From the NCBI RefSeq assembly GCF_018967865.2, contig NZ_JAHLZY020000001.1, positions 62,001 through 126,000 of the forward strand: a stretch of 64,000 nt of DNA, written 5' to 3'. Below, piece by piece: positions 42,697 to 51,630 of the stretch (within the stretch, counting starts at the first letter, position 1; each line of letters opens with the position of its first letter). A program made the translations under genes and the position numbers. The notes below the pieces were generated by a model. It made no database searches. It was not told where the DNA came from and saw nothing but the letters and a program-made list of their open reading frames with translations. The stretch comes from Hymenobacter siberiensis. Lineage in GTDB: Bacteria > Bacteroidota > Bacteroidia > Cytophagales > Hymenobacteraceae.

Positions 42697-43761
42697 ATGC
42701 CGTTTCGTATGCCAGAGCCTCCTTACCTGTTGTTTAGCAAGCTGATACGCCCCGCATTGCTGGCCGGGCTGCTGGCTGCGGGTGCCACCAGTGGCGCCCA
42801 CGCGCAGGATGTCTTTTTTTCACAGCCCTTTGCCACCCGGCTGCACACCAACCCGGCTTTCACAGGCCTGGTCGATGATTACAGCGTCACGCTGAGCTAC
42901 CGTAACCAGTTTCCCAGCCTGGCGGGCTCCTTCGTGAGCACCCAGCTCGCGGCCGACCTGCGCACCAACTCGCCCGGGCAGCACCACGCCCTCGGCCTGC
43001 TCCTCAACCAGGACCGCACCGGCGCGGTGGGCTACACCCGCCTCGAAATCGGCGGCCTCTACGCCTACCACACCCGCCTCACCAAAACCATTGCCCTGAG
43101 CGGCGGCCTGCGCGCCAGCTACGGCCGGCAGCGCGTGGGATATGACAATTTCGTGTTCGGCGACCAGATTCGGGAAGACGGCAGCGTGGGCGGCCCCTCG
43201 GCCGAAGCCCTGGACTTTGCGCCCGTCAACTATTTCAGCGTGGGCACCGGCGTGGTGGTTTATTCCGAGCAGGGCTGGCTCAGCCTGGCCGGGCAGCACC
43301 TCAACCAGCCCAGCCTGGGCTTTCGCCAGCAAAGCCAGCTACCGCTCTCGCTGAGCATCTCCGGCGGCTATAAGTTATTCGTTATCAAGCCCGGGGCGGG
43401 AGTGGCCACCCGCGAGGTCAGCTACACGCCGGTGGCGGCCTACACGCGCCAGGGCGGCTCGCAGCGCATCGAGACCGGCGTGTACCTCACGGCCTCACCC
43501 GTGACACTCGGCGCGGTGTATCGCAATATTTCGCTACCCGGTAGCGTTAGCCCCCAACACGTACTGGCCGTAGTGGCGGGCATTCAGGCCGGTGGCCTGC
43601 GCCTGGGCTACAGCTACGACGTGGGCCTGAGCCGCCTAAGTGCCGATTTGGGCGGTGCCCATGAGGTGACGCTGGCGCTGCGGGCGTTTGACCGATTGGA
43701 AAATGCCCATCGTCGCCTAAAAAGGAGTGTTTACCCGGCGGCCCCTTGCCCGGTATTTTAA
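42697..43761 (+). CDS. PorP/SprF family type IX secretion membrane protein
   Basis: The 354-residue protein has a signal peptide (cleavage near GAHAQ) followed by the family start QDVFFSQPFATRLHTNPAFTG. Later motifs are SVTLSYRNQFPSLAGSFVST, NYFSVGTGVVVYSEQGWLSL and GGLRLGYSYDVGLSRLS, all typical of PorP/SprF. These outer-membrane barrels are linked to type IX secretion and attach specific secreted adhesins in gliding bacteria. Neighbouring gldJ supports a gliding or type IX context. A second Met four codons downstream is also possible as the start. Confidence 0.92.
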   Translation: MPFRMPEPPYLLFSKLIRPALLAGLLAAGATSGAHAQDVFFSQPFATRLHTNPAFTGLVDDYSVTLSYRNQFPSLAGSFVSTQLAADLRTNSPGQHHALGLLLNQDRTGAVGYTRLEIGGLYAYHTRLTKTIALSGGLRASYGRQRVGYDNFVFGDQIREDGSVGGPSAEALDFAPVNYFSVGTGVVVYSEQGWLSLAGQHLNQPSLGFRQQSQLPLSLSISGGYKLFVIKPGAGVATREVSYTPVAAYTRQGGSQRIETGVYLTASPVTLGAVYRNISLPGSVSPQHVLAVVAGIQAGGLRLGYSYDVGLSRLSADLGGAHEVTLALRAFDRLENAHRRLKRSVYPAAPCPVF

Positions 43762-43820
43762 TATTTTGTATTATTGCGTCCTAATTGCGCTTGCTAACCC
43801 CTCCTCACCCATACGGATTT

Positions 43821-43828
43821 TAACTTTG
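43821..43828 (+). promoter_or_regulatory. -7 element TAACTTTG immediately before gldJ
   Basis: An exact TAnnTTTG match ending two bases before the gldJ ATG. If used, the transcript would start at the AUG itself. Confidence 0.45.
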
Positions 43829-43830
43829 TT

Positions 43831-45099
43831 ATGAAATTAAATAATTATCTACGCTTAGTCTTGGTGGGCGCAGTAGCCCTCGCCGGCTGTAGCAAGAAGG
43901 GTCCGGCCTCAGCCACAAACCCCGGTAAATATTCCTCTACGACGGGTATCGAATACAATACGGAGAAGGGCATGGCAGTTGCCAATTTCAAGAAAATTCC
44001 CGAAGGCCCCGGCCTCGTGTTTATCGAAGGCGGCCGCACGGTACTGGGTTCGGGGGAGGAAGACGTAACCATGTCGCACGACAACATCGAGCGCACGGTG
44101 ACCATCGCCTCATTCTACATGGACGAAGCCGAAGTAGCCAACATTCACTGGCTCGAATACCTGCACTTCATCCGCACCGACTCAGCGGAAGAGTTCTATA
44201 AGTCGGCCCTGCCCGATACCACCGTTTGGGCGCGCGACCTGTCGTTCAACGACCCCTACGTGACCTACTACCTGCGTTACCCCGGCTTCCGCTTCTTCCC
44301 CGTGGTGGGCGTGAGCTGGCTACAGGCCGATGACTACTGCACCTGGCGTACCGCCAAGGTGAACGAGCGTCTGGCCTCCGGTGGCGACAGCAAATCGGGC
44401 AAAGGCGGTCTGTTTGGAAAGAAAAAAGACAAAGGTGCTGCTGCCGGTGCCGAAGGCACTGCCAGTGCCGCTGGTGCGCTGAGCGACGGCAAAGGTGGAG
44501 CTTCCATCGAAAAAGGCAACACGCTGCCCAACTACCGCCTCCCCACCGAGGCCGAGTGGGAGTACGCCGCTCAGGCCCTCATCGGCACCCAGGAAGTGGG
44601 CAACGAGAACCAGGAGGAGAAGCGCATTTACCCCTGGGATGGCAAATCGACCCGCAATGCCTACGGCCGCAAGCAGGGCCAGTTTCTGGCTAACTTCAAG
44701 CGGGGCCGGGGTGACTACGCCGGCATCGCCGGTAGCCTGAACGACGGCGCCATGATTACCGAGCAGGTGTACGCCTACCCGCCCAACGACTACGGCCTCT
44801 ACAACATGGCCGGCAACGTGAACGAGTGGGTGCAGGACGTGTACCGCCCCCTCTCGTTCCAGGACGTGGAAGACCTGAACCCCTTCCGCCGCAACGGCGT
44901 GGGTGACCCGGCCGACAAGTACGACAAGAAAGGCTATCAGTCGCTGATTGACGACCATGTGCGCGTGTACAAAGGCGGTTCGTGGCGCGATGTGGCCTAC
45001 TGGCTCTCGCCCGGTACGCGCCGCTTCATGGCCGAGGATTCGGCCACGGCTACCATCGGTTTCCGTTGCGCGATGATTAACGCCGGCAGCAACAAGTAA
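43831..45099 (+). CDS. gldJ: Gliding motility lipoprotein GldJ
   Basis: The 422-residue protein has a lipoprotein signal (MKLNNYLRLVLVGAVALAGC, Cys 20) and an FGE-sulfatase-type domain. Segments include GLVFIEGGRTVLGSGEEDVT, FYMDEAEVANIHWLEYLHF, YRLPTEAEWEYAAQ, YNMAGNVNEWVQDVYRP and YKGGSWRDVAYWLSPGTRRF. GldJ is needed for gliding and for stability of the GldK ring protein in the periplasm. An insert at about 185-225, rich in Lys, Gly and Ala, is species-specific low complexity. Family assignment is clear; the gliding phenotype of the organism is inferred. Confidence 0.93.
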   Translation: MKLNNYLRLVLVGAVALAGCSKKGPASATNPGKYSSTTGIEYNTEKGMAVANFKKIPEGPGLVFIEGGRTVLGSGEEDVTMSHDNIERTVTIASFYMDEAEVANIHWLEYLHFIRTDSAEEFYKSALPDTTVWARDLSFNDPYVTYYLRYPGFRFFPVVGVSWLQADDYCTWRTAKVNERLASGGDSKSGKGGLFGKKKDKGAAAGAEGTASAAGALSDGKGGASIEKGNTLPNYRLPTEAEWEYAAQALIGTQEVGNENQEEKRIYPWDGKSTRNAYGRKQGQFLANFKRGRGDYAGIAGSLNDGAMITEQVYAYPPNDYGLYNMAGNVNEWVQDVYRPLSFQDVEDLNPFRRNGVGDPADKYDKKGYQSLIDDHVRVYKGGSWRDVAYWLSPGTRRFMAEDSATATIGFRCAMINAGSNK

Positions 45100-45100
45100 G

Positions 45101-45264
45101 ACCACGGATTTTAGCGGATTTCACGGATTTTGTGAACGTCGCCCGAACAAAAAAGGCTTGCCATCTGGCAAGCCTTTTTTGTTGCCTAAATATCAGTAAA
45201 ACAGCCTACTACCGCCGTCCACAAAATCCGTGAAATCCGCTAAAATCTGTACTAATCCGTGGTC
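45101..45264. repeat. ATCCGTG-family inverted repeat around a terminator
   Basis: CCACGGATTTTAGCGGATTT...TTTTGTG at 45102-45134 pairs with 45220-45264, 28 bp of it perfectly. The right arm abuts the stop codon of comF. The loop holds a separate intrinsic terminator. Confidence 0.8.
45149..45180. terminator. Bidirectional terminator between gldJ and comF
   Basis: AAAAAAGGCTTGCCA (45149-45163) pairs perfectly with TGGCAAGCCTTTTTT, separated by TC. Confidence 0.9.
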
Positions 45265-45966
45265 TTAGCGGTCCGCACAGGCAATGGCCGCGATGCTGAC
45301 TTCGGCCGCGCCGGCAGCCAGCAGCACCGCGCCGCAGGCTTCGAGGGTAGCGCCCGTGGTAAGCACATCATCAACGATGAGGATGCGGCGGCCGATAATC
45401 GACGCTGGATTCTCGACTTCAAACACCGTGGCCACGTTTGCCCAGCGTTGGGCGCGGTTCTTTTTGGTTTGCGTTTTGGTGTTGGTATTGCGGCGCAGGG
45501 CGGTGTTGGCAGCCGGCACTTTCAGGCCCTCGGCCAGGCCGGTGGCGAAGGCAGCAGCCTGATTGTAGCCGCGCTTGGCCAGCTTGCGCGGATGCAGCGG
45601 CACGGGAATAATAAGGTCGAAATCGGTGGCCAGGCCCGCCGCGAGCAGCTCGGCCCCGTAGAGTTGGCCCAGAGCGGTGCCCACGTCGCGCTGGCCCTGG
45701 TACTTAAGCTCGTGCAACAGGTGCTGCACCCGGCCGTGGCGCACAAAGCGCAGGTAGCTCAGAGCGTGGCGGATGGGCAGCTTGCCCCAGAAGCGGCGGC
45801 CCAATGGGTTCTGGTCGGGCGGCAGCAGGTGGTAGTCGGTATAGGGCAGCTCGGCCCGGCAGCCGGTGCAGAGATGGTTTTCGCCGGTCACGAGGGGCTC
45901 GCGGCAGGCCAGGCACAGGCGCGGGTAGATGAGGCCGACGAAGTCCTGCCACAGGGTGCGGAGCAT
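45265..45966 (-). CDS. comF: ComF family protein (amidophosphoribosyltransferase-like)
   Basis: The 233-residue protein has the N-terminal zinc-binding segment of ComF (CLACREPLVTGENHLCTGC) and a C-terminal phosphoribosyltransferase motif ILIVDDVLTTGATLEAC. The middle carries HELKYQGQRDVGTALG and PVPLHPRKLAKRGYNQA, both diagnostic. ComF takes part in DNA uptake in transformable bacteria, by an unclear mechanism. No other competence genes are in the window. The start MLRTLWQDFV is chosen by family length; an upstream ATG adds 23 residues. Confidence 0.93.
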   Translation of the reverse strand: MLRTLWQDFVGLIYPRLCLACREPLVTGENHLCTGCRAELPYTDYHLLPPDQNPLGRRFWGKLPIRHALSYLRFVRHGRVQHLLHELKYQGQRDVGTALGQLYGAELLAAGLATDFDLIIPVPLHPRKLAKRGYNQAAAFATGLAEGLKVPAANTALRRNTNTKTQTKKNRAQRWANVATVFEVENPASIIGRRILIVDDVLTTGATLEACGAVLLAAGAAEVSIAAIACADR

Positions 45967-46048
45967 GGTGGTAGAGTGGGGGAAGGGTTTGGAAGTAATT
46001 TTGGAGAAGCAATGTAGCCGATAGTACGACGTCATTCACTGTAAGCCC

Positions 46049-46158
46049 GTCATGCAGAGCGTAGCGAAGCATCTTGCCCGCAGGCAGTAATCCAATCGAC
46101 AGGAATTAGTGGTGGCGGGCAAGATGCTTCACTCCGCTGCGCTACGTTCTGCATGACC
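46049..46158. repeat. GTCATGC-family inverted repeat, copy 2
   Basis: GTCATGCAGAGCGTAGCGAA and GCATCTTGCCCGC at the left pair with GCGGGCAAGATGCTTC and ACGTTCTGCATGAC at the right. It lies between comF and the divergent CMD gene. Confidence 0.8.
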
Positions 46159-46187
46159 GTTCTTTTTTCTCAGAATATCCAACTAAA

Positions 46188-46601
46188 ATGTCCCAAGTAA
46201 CCGAATTCAACGAGTACCGCCAGCGGATGAATGCCACCATCCTGGCGGCCGATAACAAGGTCATCAAGCGGTTTTTCAACCTCGACACCAACACTTACGC
46301 GGCTGGCGCGCTCGACGTGAAAACCAAGGAAATGCTGGGCCTGGCCTGCTCCATGGTGCTGCGCTGCGATGATTGCATCAAGTACCACGTGGGCAAATGC
46401 TTCGAGGAGAAGCTCACCGACGAAGAGATTTACGAGATATTCGCCATCGCCAACATCATCGGCGGCAGCATCGTGATTCCGCACTTCCGCCGCGCGGTGG
46501 AGTACTGGGAAATTCTGAAATCGGAAGCGGGTGTCGGTGCGCACGATGGCGAAGCCCTCGCCGCCCACAAAGCCGCCCACGACGGCCAGCCTACCGTATG
46601 A
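46188..46601 (+). CDS. Carboxymuconolactone decarboxylase family protein (AhpD-like)
   Basis: The 137-residue protein has the CMD domain with the redox motif C-x2-C in MVLRCDDCIKYHVGK near residue 65, followed by LTDEEIYEIFAIANIIGGSI. AhpD-like proteins with this motif act as peroxide-linked thiol reductants. Its stop codon overlaps the next ATG (ATGA), indicating a two-gene operon. Confidence 0.9.
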   Translation: MSQVTEFNEYRQRMNATILAADNKVIKRFFNLDTNTYAAGALDVKTKEMLGLACSMVLRCDDCIKYHVGKCFEEKLTDEEIYEIFAIANIIGGSIVIPHFRRAVEYWEILKSEAGVGAHDGEALAAHKAAHDGQPTV

Positions 46602-46990
46602 GCGACGACCTGAACCACGCCGCTCCCGCCGAGCACCCCGAGGCCGAAGCCGATTTTGAGGCCCGCTGGGAAACACTGATGGTGGAAATGGAAGCTCGCT
46701 TCGACAAGCGCCCCGACCTCAATGCCCTGCTGCTGCTCATCGGCATTCAGGAGCTGAACCAGGGCATCGCCACCTTCACCAAGGAGGAAAAGCAGGACCT
46801 GATGCACATCGCTACATGCCGCCTCTTCAGCCTCAGCGGCCACTACGAGCAAACGCACGTAGACGCCGACGGCTGGCCCCACTACAAGCTGCTACGCCCC
46901 GTGCCCTTCGCCAACCTGAAGGAGCAGGAGCGCATGCTGAAGTGGCACGCACTGGAGTATTTCGCACTGGACCCGGGCGATGACTTGTAA
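46598..46990 (+). CDS. Conserved hypothetical protein in operon with the AhpD-like gene
   Basis: The 130-residue acidic protein is not recognised. It contains RWETLMVEMEARFDKRPDLN, LLLIGIQELNQGIATFTKEE and CRLFSLSGHYEQTHVDADGW, and looks all-helical with no signal peptide or membrane segment. The ATGA overlap with the CMD gene shows coupled translation and a probable shared role in redox homeostasis. The start at 46598 is preferred to upstream frames that are antisense to, or overlap, the CMD gene. Confidence 0.8.
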   Translation: MSDDLNHAAPAEHPEAEADFEARWETLMVEMEARFDKRPDLNALLLLIGIQELNQGIATFTKEEKQDLMHIATCRLFSLSGHYEQTHVDADGWPHYKLLRPVPFANLKEQERMLKWHALEYFALDPGDDL

Positions 46991-47041
46991 TTAGTTCTTG
47001 AGCCAGTTGAACGTCGTGCTGTGTTAATCCCATACAATTGA

Positions 47042-47812
47042 ATGAAAATCGTTTCCTACAACGTCAATGGCCTGCGCTCAGCCCTCAGCAAAGGCCTGCT
47101 GGACTGGGTGGCCGAAGCTGCGCCCGACGTACTGTGCCTCCAGGAAATAAAGGCCAGCCGCGAGGCTATGGATGTTTCCGGCTTTGAAAAGCTGGGCTAC
47201 CACGCCTACCTGCACCCGGCCCAGAAGCCGGGCTACAGCGGCGTAGCCACGTTCTCGAAAATGGAGCCTAAGGCCGTCATTCATGGCTGCGGGCAGAGCT
47301 GTTATGACGATGAGGGCCGCGTATTGCGGCTCGATTTCGAGCAGGTATCGGTGCTGAACACCTACATGCCCTCGGGTACCAGCGGACCGGAGCGGCAGGC
47401 CTTCAAGGTGGAATGGCTGCACTTTTTTCGCAATTATGTGGCCAAGCTACGAGCCGATGGCAGCACGCCACCATTGCTCATCGGCGGCGATTTCAACTGC
47501 TGCCAGACGGCCATCGACCTGCACAATCCCAAGGCCAACCAGAACAGCCCCGGCTACACGCCCGAGGAGCGGCAGTGGTTTAAGGATTTTCTGGCCGATG
47601 GGCTGGTCGATACCTTCCGCCACCACCACGGCGAGGCCGTGGGGCACTACTCCTGGTGGAGCTACCGGGCCGGCTCGCGCGGCCGCAACGTAGGCTGGCG
47701 CCTCGACCATTGGCTGGCCGACGCAGCTTTGCAACCCCGCCTGACCGGCGCGGGTCTGTTGCCCGACGTGGTGCATTCGGACCACTGCCCGGTGTGGGTG
47801 GAAGTACAGTGA
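47042..47812 (+). CDS. xth: Exodeoxyribonuclease III (AP endonuclease)
   Basis: The 256-residue enzyme has the endonuclease/exonuclease/phosphatase fold: MKIVSYNVNGLRSA (Asn), DVLCLQEIKA (catalytic Glu), LLIGGDFNCC (Asp-Phe-Asn), RGRNVGWRLDHWLA and VVHSDHCPVWVEV (catalytic Asp-His pair). It cuts at abasic sites and trims 3' ends during base excision repair. A TACAATTG sequence ends one base before the ATG and might be a degenerate promoter. Its TGA stop is part of a GTGAG-family hairpin. Confidence 0.95.
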   Translation: MKIVSYNVNGLRSALSKGLLDWVAEAAPDVLCLQEIKASREAMDVSGFEKLGYHAYLHPAQKPGYSGVATFSKMEPKAVIHGCGQSCYDDEGRVLRLDFEQVSVLNTYMPSGTSGPERQAFKVEWLHFFRNYVAKLRADGSTPPLLIGGDFNCCQTAIDLHNPKANQNSPGYTPEERQWFKDFLADGLVDTFRHHHGEAVGHYSWWSYRAGSRGRNVGWRLDHWLADAALQPRLTGAGLLPDVVHSDHCPVWVEVQ

Positions 47813-47911
47813 GGTGTGAAATGGTGATGAGATGGTGAGTTTGATGTTTCGACGGCGCAAATGGCGCATTTAGAACGTCAAACTCACCACCTCACCATTT
47901 CACACCTCACC
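47809..47911. repeat. GTGAG-family hairpin spacer, copy D
   Basis: GTGAGGTGTGAAATGGTGAT at the end of xth pairs with ACCATTTCACACCTCAC near 47894-47910, and GTTTGATG with CGTCAAAC. The loop GACGGCGCAAATGGCGCATT carries the family core. Confidence 0.8.
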
Positions 47912-47941
47912 AAAAACGAACCAAGCGCCCCGTTTCAGATG

Positions 47942-47949
47942 TATCTTTC
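47942..47949 (+). promoter_or_regulatory. -7-like element TATCTTTC for the DUF4175 gene
   Basis: Seven of eight bases match TAnnTTTG, 18 bases before the ATG. Confidence 0.4.
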
Positions 47950-47967
47950 CCGACTAAGACCTGATTT

Positions 47968-50900
47968 ATGGCGATGTTGATGGAGCGCGGCGCTGCGGCA
48001 GGCCAATACCCCGCCCTGGCGCGGGTACGGACGGAGCTGGAGGCCTTCAAGCGCAAGTTTTACCTGAACCTGCTGGTGCGTGGATTGCTGGTGGCCGGTG
48101 GGCTGCTGCTCACGTTTTTCGTGATCTTCAACGGGCTCGAATACTTCCTGTACCTGCCCACGGTGGTGCGGGCCGGGCTGCTGTTCGGCTTCATCGGCCT
48201 CACGGTCTACAGCTTCGTGCGCTGGATTTGGACGCCGGTGGCCGCCCTCACCAACCTGCGCCGGCTGCTGAGCGACGAGCAGGCCGCCCGCCGCGTAGGC
48301 GAGCTTTTTCCCGAAGTGCAGGACCGGTTGGTGAATGCCCTGCAGCTGCAGGGCCAGGCCCGCGACAATGCCCTGATTGCCGCCAGCTTGGAGCAGCGCG
48401 CCGCGCAGTTCGGCCAGTATTCGTTTGCCGAGGGCATCAACATTCAGCAGCAGAGCAAGCCGCTGTGGAAGTACGCGGCCATTCCGGCGGCAGTGCTGCT
48501 GGCGCTGCTGGCCTTTTATCCCAGTTTTCTGGTGCAGGGCACGGAGCGCATCTGGCACTACAAGCGCGCCTATTCGCCGCCCGCGCCGTTTCAGTTTTTG
48601 ATTAAGAATGCGAAGCTGACGGCGTTTCGGGGCGAGGATTTTACGCTGGACGTGGGCGTGGCGGGGGCAGCTTTGCCGGCCGAGGTCAGCATCGCGATGG
48701 ATGGTGGCGAGCGGCGGCTGAGCAAAGTGGCCGGGCGCGGCGATGCGTTCCGCTACACCTTCGAGCAGCCGCAGGGCGACGTGAGCTTTCAGCTGAAAGG
48801 GGCGGGGTTTACTTCGCCCGAATACCAGCTCACGGTGCTGGAGCGGCCCAATCTGCGCGACTTCAAAGTCAGCATAACCTACCCGCCCTACACCGGCAAG
48901 GCGGCCGAAACCATCGAGAACGGCGGCAACCTGACGGTGCCCGAGGGCAGCACGGTGCGTTGGGAATTTGCCACCGCCGCTACCGATGAGCTGGCGCTGG
49001 TTTTCCAGAACCCCGACGAAACCCTGGCTGCCAGCGGCGACGACGGCACCTTCACGGCCACGCGGCGCATCCTGCGCTCGCAGCCCTATTTGCTGCGCCT
49101 GAAAAACCCGGCCAGCCTCAACCGCGACCCCATTTCCTATCAGCTCACGGCCGTGCCCGACTTGCCGCCCTCGCTCACGCTGGAAGCTTTTTCGGATACC
49201 GTGACGCGGCGCTTCCTGGCGCTGGGCGGCACCGTGCGCGACGACTACGGCCTGACCCGCCTGGAGCTGCACTACGCGTTACGCCGCGCCGGACAGGGGC
49301 CGAATTCGGCCCCCAGCCGCCAGGGTGCTACGCCGCTGGGCCTGCCCCGCGAGAGCGCCGGCACCTACGCCTACACCTGGAACCTGAACGCGCTGAACCT
49401 GCAACCCGGCGACCGCCTCGAATACTTTGTGGAAGCCTGGGACAACGACGGCGTGCACGGCCCCAAAGCCACCCGCACCCGCCCGGCCGAGTTCCGCCTG
49501 CCCAGCCGCCGTGAGCTGCGCCAGGAGATGAAGGCGCAGGCCGAGTCCGTGGCCAGCCAGATGAGCCAGGCCGCCAAGCAAAGCGAGAAGCTGGAGCGCG
49601 AGCTGGTCAAAACCCAGGACAAGCTGAAAACCAAGCGTGACCTGAGCTTTCAGGACCGCAAGCAGCTGGAAAACATGCTGGACCAGAAAAACCAGCTGAA
49701 CCAGCAGATGGAGCAGATGCAGAAGATGTTCGAGCAGCTGCAACAGAAGCAGGACCAGGCCAGCCCCAAAAGCGAGGAGCTGGCCAAGAAGGCTGAGGAG
49801 CTGAAAAAGCTGATGAACGACCTCCTCAACCCCGAAACCAAGAAGCTCTACGAGAAGCTACGCAAGCTGCTGGAGGAGCAGAAGCAGCCCGACGCCGAGA
49901 TGCAGAAGCTACTGCAACAGCTCGAAAAAAAGGAAGATACCCTGCAAAAGGAGCTTGACCGCGCCCTCGAAATGTTCAAGCAATTGCAGCTGGAGCAAAA
50001 GGCTGAAGAAACCGCCAACAAGCTCGACGAGCTGGCCAAGCAGGAAGAAAAACTGGCCGAAAAAACCGACCAGAATGACAAGGAAAACCCCGATAACAAG
50101 CTCTCGAACCAGGAACAAAAAGCCAAGCAGGAGCAGCTGAAACAGGAGCAGGCCCAGAACCAGAAGGAGTTTGAAGACCTGAAAAAGGAGCTGCAGGACC
50201 TGAAGCAGATGGACAAGGAGCTCGACAACCAGAACGGCATGGACGAGCAGAAGCCCGACCAGGAGCAGACCGACCAGGACATGCAGGAAAGCCAGCAGAG
50301 CCTGAGCAAAAACCAAAACAAAAAGGCAGCCGGAAAACAGAAAAGCGCCGCCTCCCGCATGAAGAAGATGGCGCAGAAAATGCGCGACCAGATGAGCGAG
50401 GAGGAGAGCGACCAGGCCCAGCAGAACATCGAAGACCTGCGCGATATCCTTGATAATCTACTCACCCTCAGCTTCGACCAGGAAGGACTGATGAAGGAAT
50501 TTCGCAAAGTTGACCAGTCCGACCCGCGCTTCGTGCAGTTGGGCCAGACCCAGCGTAAGCTGCGCGACGATGCCAAAATCATTCAGGATTCGCTGTATGC
50601 ACTGGCCAAGAAGGAGCCCAAGATTCAGAGCTTCGTAACGCGGGAGGTGGGCGAGATGAACGGCCGCATGGACGAGTCGCTCACCCACATTCAGCAGCGC
50701 GATTTGGGCCGCGCCACCGCCACCGAGCAGCAGGCCATGACCAGCATGAACAACCTGGCCCTGATGCTGCAAAGCTCCCTGCAACAGATGCAGCAGGAGG
50801 CCCAGGCCGGCAAAGGCCAGCCCAAAGACGGCCAGGGCAAGCCCGGCAAGAAAAAGGGCAAAGGCAAAGGGCAGGGCCAAGGCAGCAAGCCCGGCCCTGG

Positions 50901-51468
50901 CAACATGGGCAAGATGCAGCAGCAGCTCAATGAGCAGATTCAGCAGCTGTCGAAATCGGGCAAGTCGGGCCGCGAAATGTCGCAGGAGTTGGCCCGGCTG
51001 GCCGGCCAGCAGCAGATGCTGCGCCAGGCCATGCAGCAGCTCGACAAATTGCAGCAGGGCGGCAAGCCCGGTGGCTCGCAGGGCCAGGGCAAGGATGGCA
51101 GCCAGAACAACCCGAACGGCAAGGACGGCAAAGGCGACCAGGGCGCGGGCGGCACCGGCGACCTCAAAAAAATGATGGAGCAAACCGAAACCGACCTCGT
51201 GAACAAGCGCCTTACCGAGGAGACGATGATGCGCCAGCAGCAGATTCTTACCCGCTTGCTAGAAGTGGAAAAATCGGCCCGCGAGCGCGACCAGGACACC
51301 AAGCGGGAGGCGCAGGCGGCTCAGTACAAGCCCCCGGTTTTCCCGCCAGCGTTCGATAAATACCGAGTTAGTAAGGAACGCCAGACCGAATTGCTACGTA
51401 GTACACCCCCGAACCTCACGCCGTATTATGAGCGCGAAGTGGGGGAATATTTCCAGAAAATCAAATAA
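47968..51468 (+). CDS. DUF4175 family protein with very long Gln/Lys-rich coiled coil
   Basis: The 1166-residue protein has two membrane helices near the N-terminus (LNLLVRGLLVAGGLLLTFFV and VRAGLLFGFIGLTVYSFV), a third near 175, and then beta-rich domains to about residue 500. From about 510 to 830 it is an almost unbroken charged coiled coil (for example QEKKAKQEQLKQEQAQNQ-type words). Gly/Lys/Gln-rich linkers follow (GKPGKKKGKGKGQGQGSKPG), then a final conserved domain ending PYYEREVGEYFQKI. DUF4175 proteins occur throughout Bacteroidota; their role is unknown. The coiled coil could span tens of nanometres. Confidence 0.88.
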   Translation: MAMLMERGAAAGQYPALARVRTELEAFKRKFYLNLLVRGLLVAGGLLLTFFVIFNGLEYFLYLPTVVRAGLLFGFIGLTVYSFVRWIWTPVAALTNLRRLLSDEQAARRVGELFPEVQDRLVNALQLQGQARDNALIAASLEQRAAQFGQYSFAEGINIQQQSKPLWKYAAIPAAVLLALLAFYPSFLVQGTERIWHYKRAYSPPAPFQFLIKNAKLTAFRGEDFTLDVGVAGAALPAEVSIAMDGGERRLSKVAGRGDAFRYTFEQPQGDVSFQLKGAGFTSPEYQLTVLERPNLRDFKVSITYPPYTGKAAETIENGGNLTVPEGSTVRWEFATAATDELALVFQNPDETLAASGDDGTFTATRRILRSQPYLLRLKNPASLNRDPISYQLTAVPDLPPSLTLEAFSDTVTRRFLALGGTVRDDYGLTRLELHYALRRAGQGPNSAPSRQGATPLGLPRESAGTYAYTWNLNALNLQPGDRLEYFVEAWDNDGVHGPKATRTRPAEFRLPSRRELRQEMKAQAESVASQMSQAAKQSEKLERELVKTQDKLKTKRDLSFQDRKQLENMLDQKNQLNQQMEQMQKMFEQLQQKQDQASPKSEELAKKAEELKKLMNDLLNPETKKLYEKLRKLLEEQKQPDAEMQKLLQQLEKKEDTLQKELDRALEMFKQLQLEQKAEETANKLDELAKQEEKLAEKTDQNDKENPDNKLSNQEQKAKQEQLKQEQAQNQKEFEDLKKELQDLKQMDKELDNQNGMDEQKPDQEQTDQDMQESQQSLSKNQNKKAAGKQKSAASRMKKMAQKMRDQMSEEESDQAQQNIEDLRDILDNLLTLSFDQEGLMKEFRKVDQSDPRFVQLGQTQRKLRDDAKIIQDSLYALAKKEPKIQSFVTREVGEMNGRMDESLTHIQQRDLGRATATEQQAMTSMNNLALMLQSSLQQMQQEAQAGKGQPKDGQGKPGKKKGKGKGQGQGSKPGPGNMGKMQQQLNEQIQQLSKSGKSGREMSQELARLAGQQQMLRQAMQQLDKLQQGGKPGGSQGQGKDGSQNNPNGKDGKGDQGAGGTGDLKKMMEQTETDLVNKRLTEETMMRQQQILTRLLEVEKSARERDQDTKREAQAAQYKPPVFPPAFDKYRVSKERQTELLRSTPPNLTPYYEREVGEYFQKIK

Positions 51469-51630
51469 TCCGAGCGGCTTCCTATCCAAGCGGGCGGCGG
51501 TTTCGTTAACCAATTAGTGTACTGTTAGAACCACGCCCGATGGAGTCGCAGAAATAGTTGCGGTGCTTTGCCTTTAAAAGACTATTTTTACCGCCCCAAA
51601 GAGCTACCGCTCTTCCCATCAAACCACCCT

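Noticed and set aside
47935..49272. Minus-strand 445-codon frame
   Set aside because: Antisense to the N-terminal half of the DUF4175 gene, with no recognisable domain.
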